64,000 nt of DNA from Patella vulgata (lineage: Eukaryota; Mollusca; Gastropoda; Patellidae), in the NCBI RefSeq assembly GCF_932274485.2, contig NC_065887.2:44039201-44103200 (forward strand), read 5' to 3'. How positions within the stretch are numbered: the stretch's first letter is position 1; each line of letters starts with the position of its first letter. A model generated the notes under the pieces. It made no database searches, had not been told where the DNA came from, and worked only from the letters and a program-made list of their open reading frames with translations. Shown piece after piece: positions 63,973-64,000 of the stretch. The translations under genes were made by a program, and so were the position numbers.

Positions 63973-64000
63973 ATTAATTAAATTTTTTACACAGTGAATA

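Overview
This is eukaryotic nuclear DNA, AT-rich and intron-rich, with short exons bounded by GT-AG introns, and it is packed with minisatellites and small transposons. The best guess is a lophotrochozoan, probably a gastropod mollusc. The reasons are small secreted Cys-rich genes, a PAN/EGF/fibrinogen-like secreted protein, and tRNA-headed SINEs of a kind I associate with molluscs. The taxon is inference. I see no operons, rRNA, true tRNA genes or CRISPR arrays.

Layout. (1) 1059-13657, plus strand: the last ten coding exons of a GOLGA4 (golgin-245/p230) orthologue, ending in the Arl1-binding GRIP domain that targets the protein to the trans-Golgi. Its introns hold an 85-bp tandem array, terminal-inverted-repeat (TIR) MITEs, SINEs and diverged satellite-like repeats. 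(2) 13658-20286: AT-rich 3' flank, a SINE with an 11-bp target duplication, a Tc1-like relic and a 50-bp minisatellite. (3) 20287-23948, minus strand: a three-exon gene for a secreted PAN-EGF-fibrinogen-like protein of 357 residues. Intron 2 is mostly a 1.4-kb minisatellite, and a 39-bp minisatellite carrying E-box hexamers lies upstream of the start codon. (4) 24440-43050: no confident host gene. It contains hAT-type MITEs, SINEs, a dimeric satellite with a (GACA/GACG)-type tail, several minisatellites, a broken LINE (minus strand) and a 2.6-kb inverted-repeat composite element. (5) 43101-45795, minus strand: a three-exon gene for a 135-residue secreted protein with two copies of a six-Cys repeat. 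A mariner relic with an amplified 27-bp coding repeat sits in its first intron. (6) 46600-49450: a TTAA-flanked non-autonomous transposon and a Penelope-like fossil. (7) 50172-54368, plus strand: a three-exon gene for a 122-residue secreted protein with two VWC/pacifastin-like Cys repeats. A SINE inserted exactly at the last splice acceptor, and a second LINE copy lies in the same intron. (8) 54490-64000: minisatellites, SINEs and one doubtful minus-strand exon at 63530-63616.

The genes do not form a pathway. The most notable pattern is that four splice acceptors lie inside duplicated DNA: three in local tandem duplications and one in a SINE target-site duplication. The next most notable is a pair of SINE families with different heads and cores but the same 3' tail, which suggests both are copied by one LINE reverse transcriptase. 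All gene models come from reading splice signals and frames by eye. No transcript or database check was possible.
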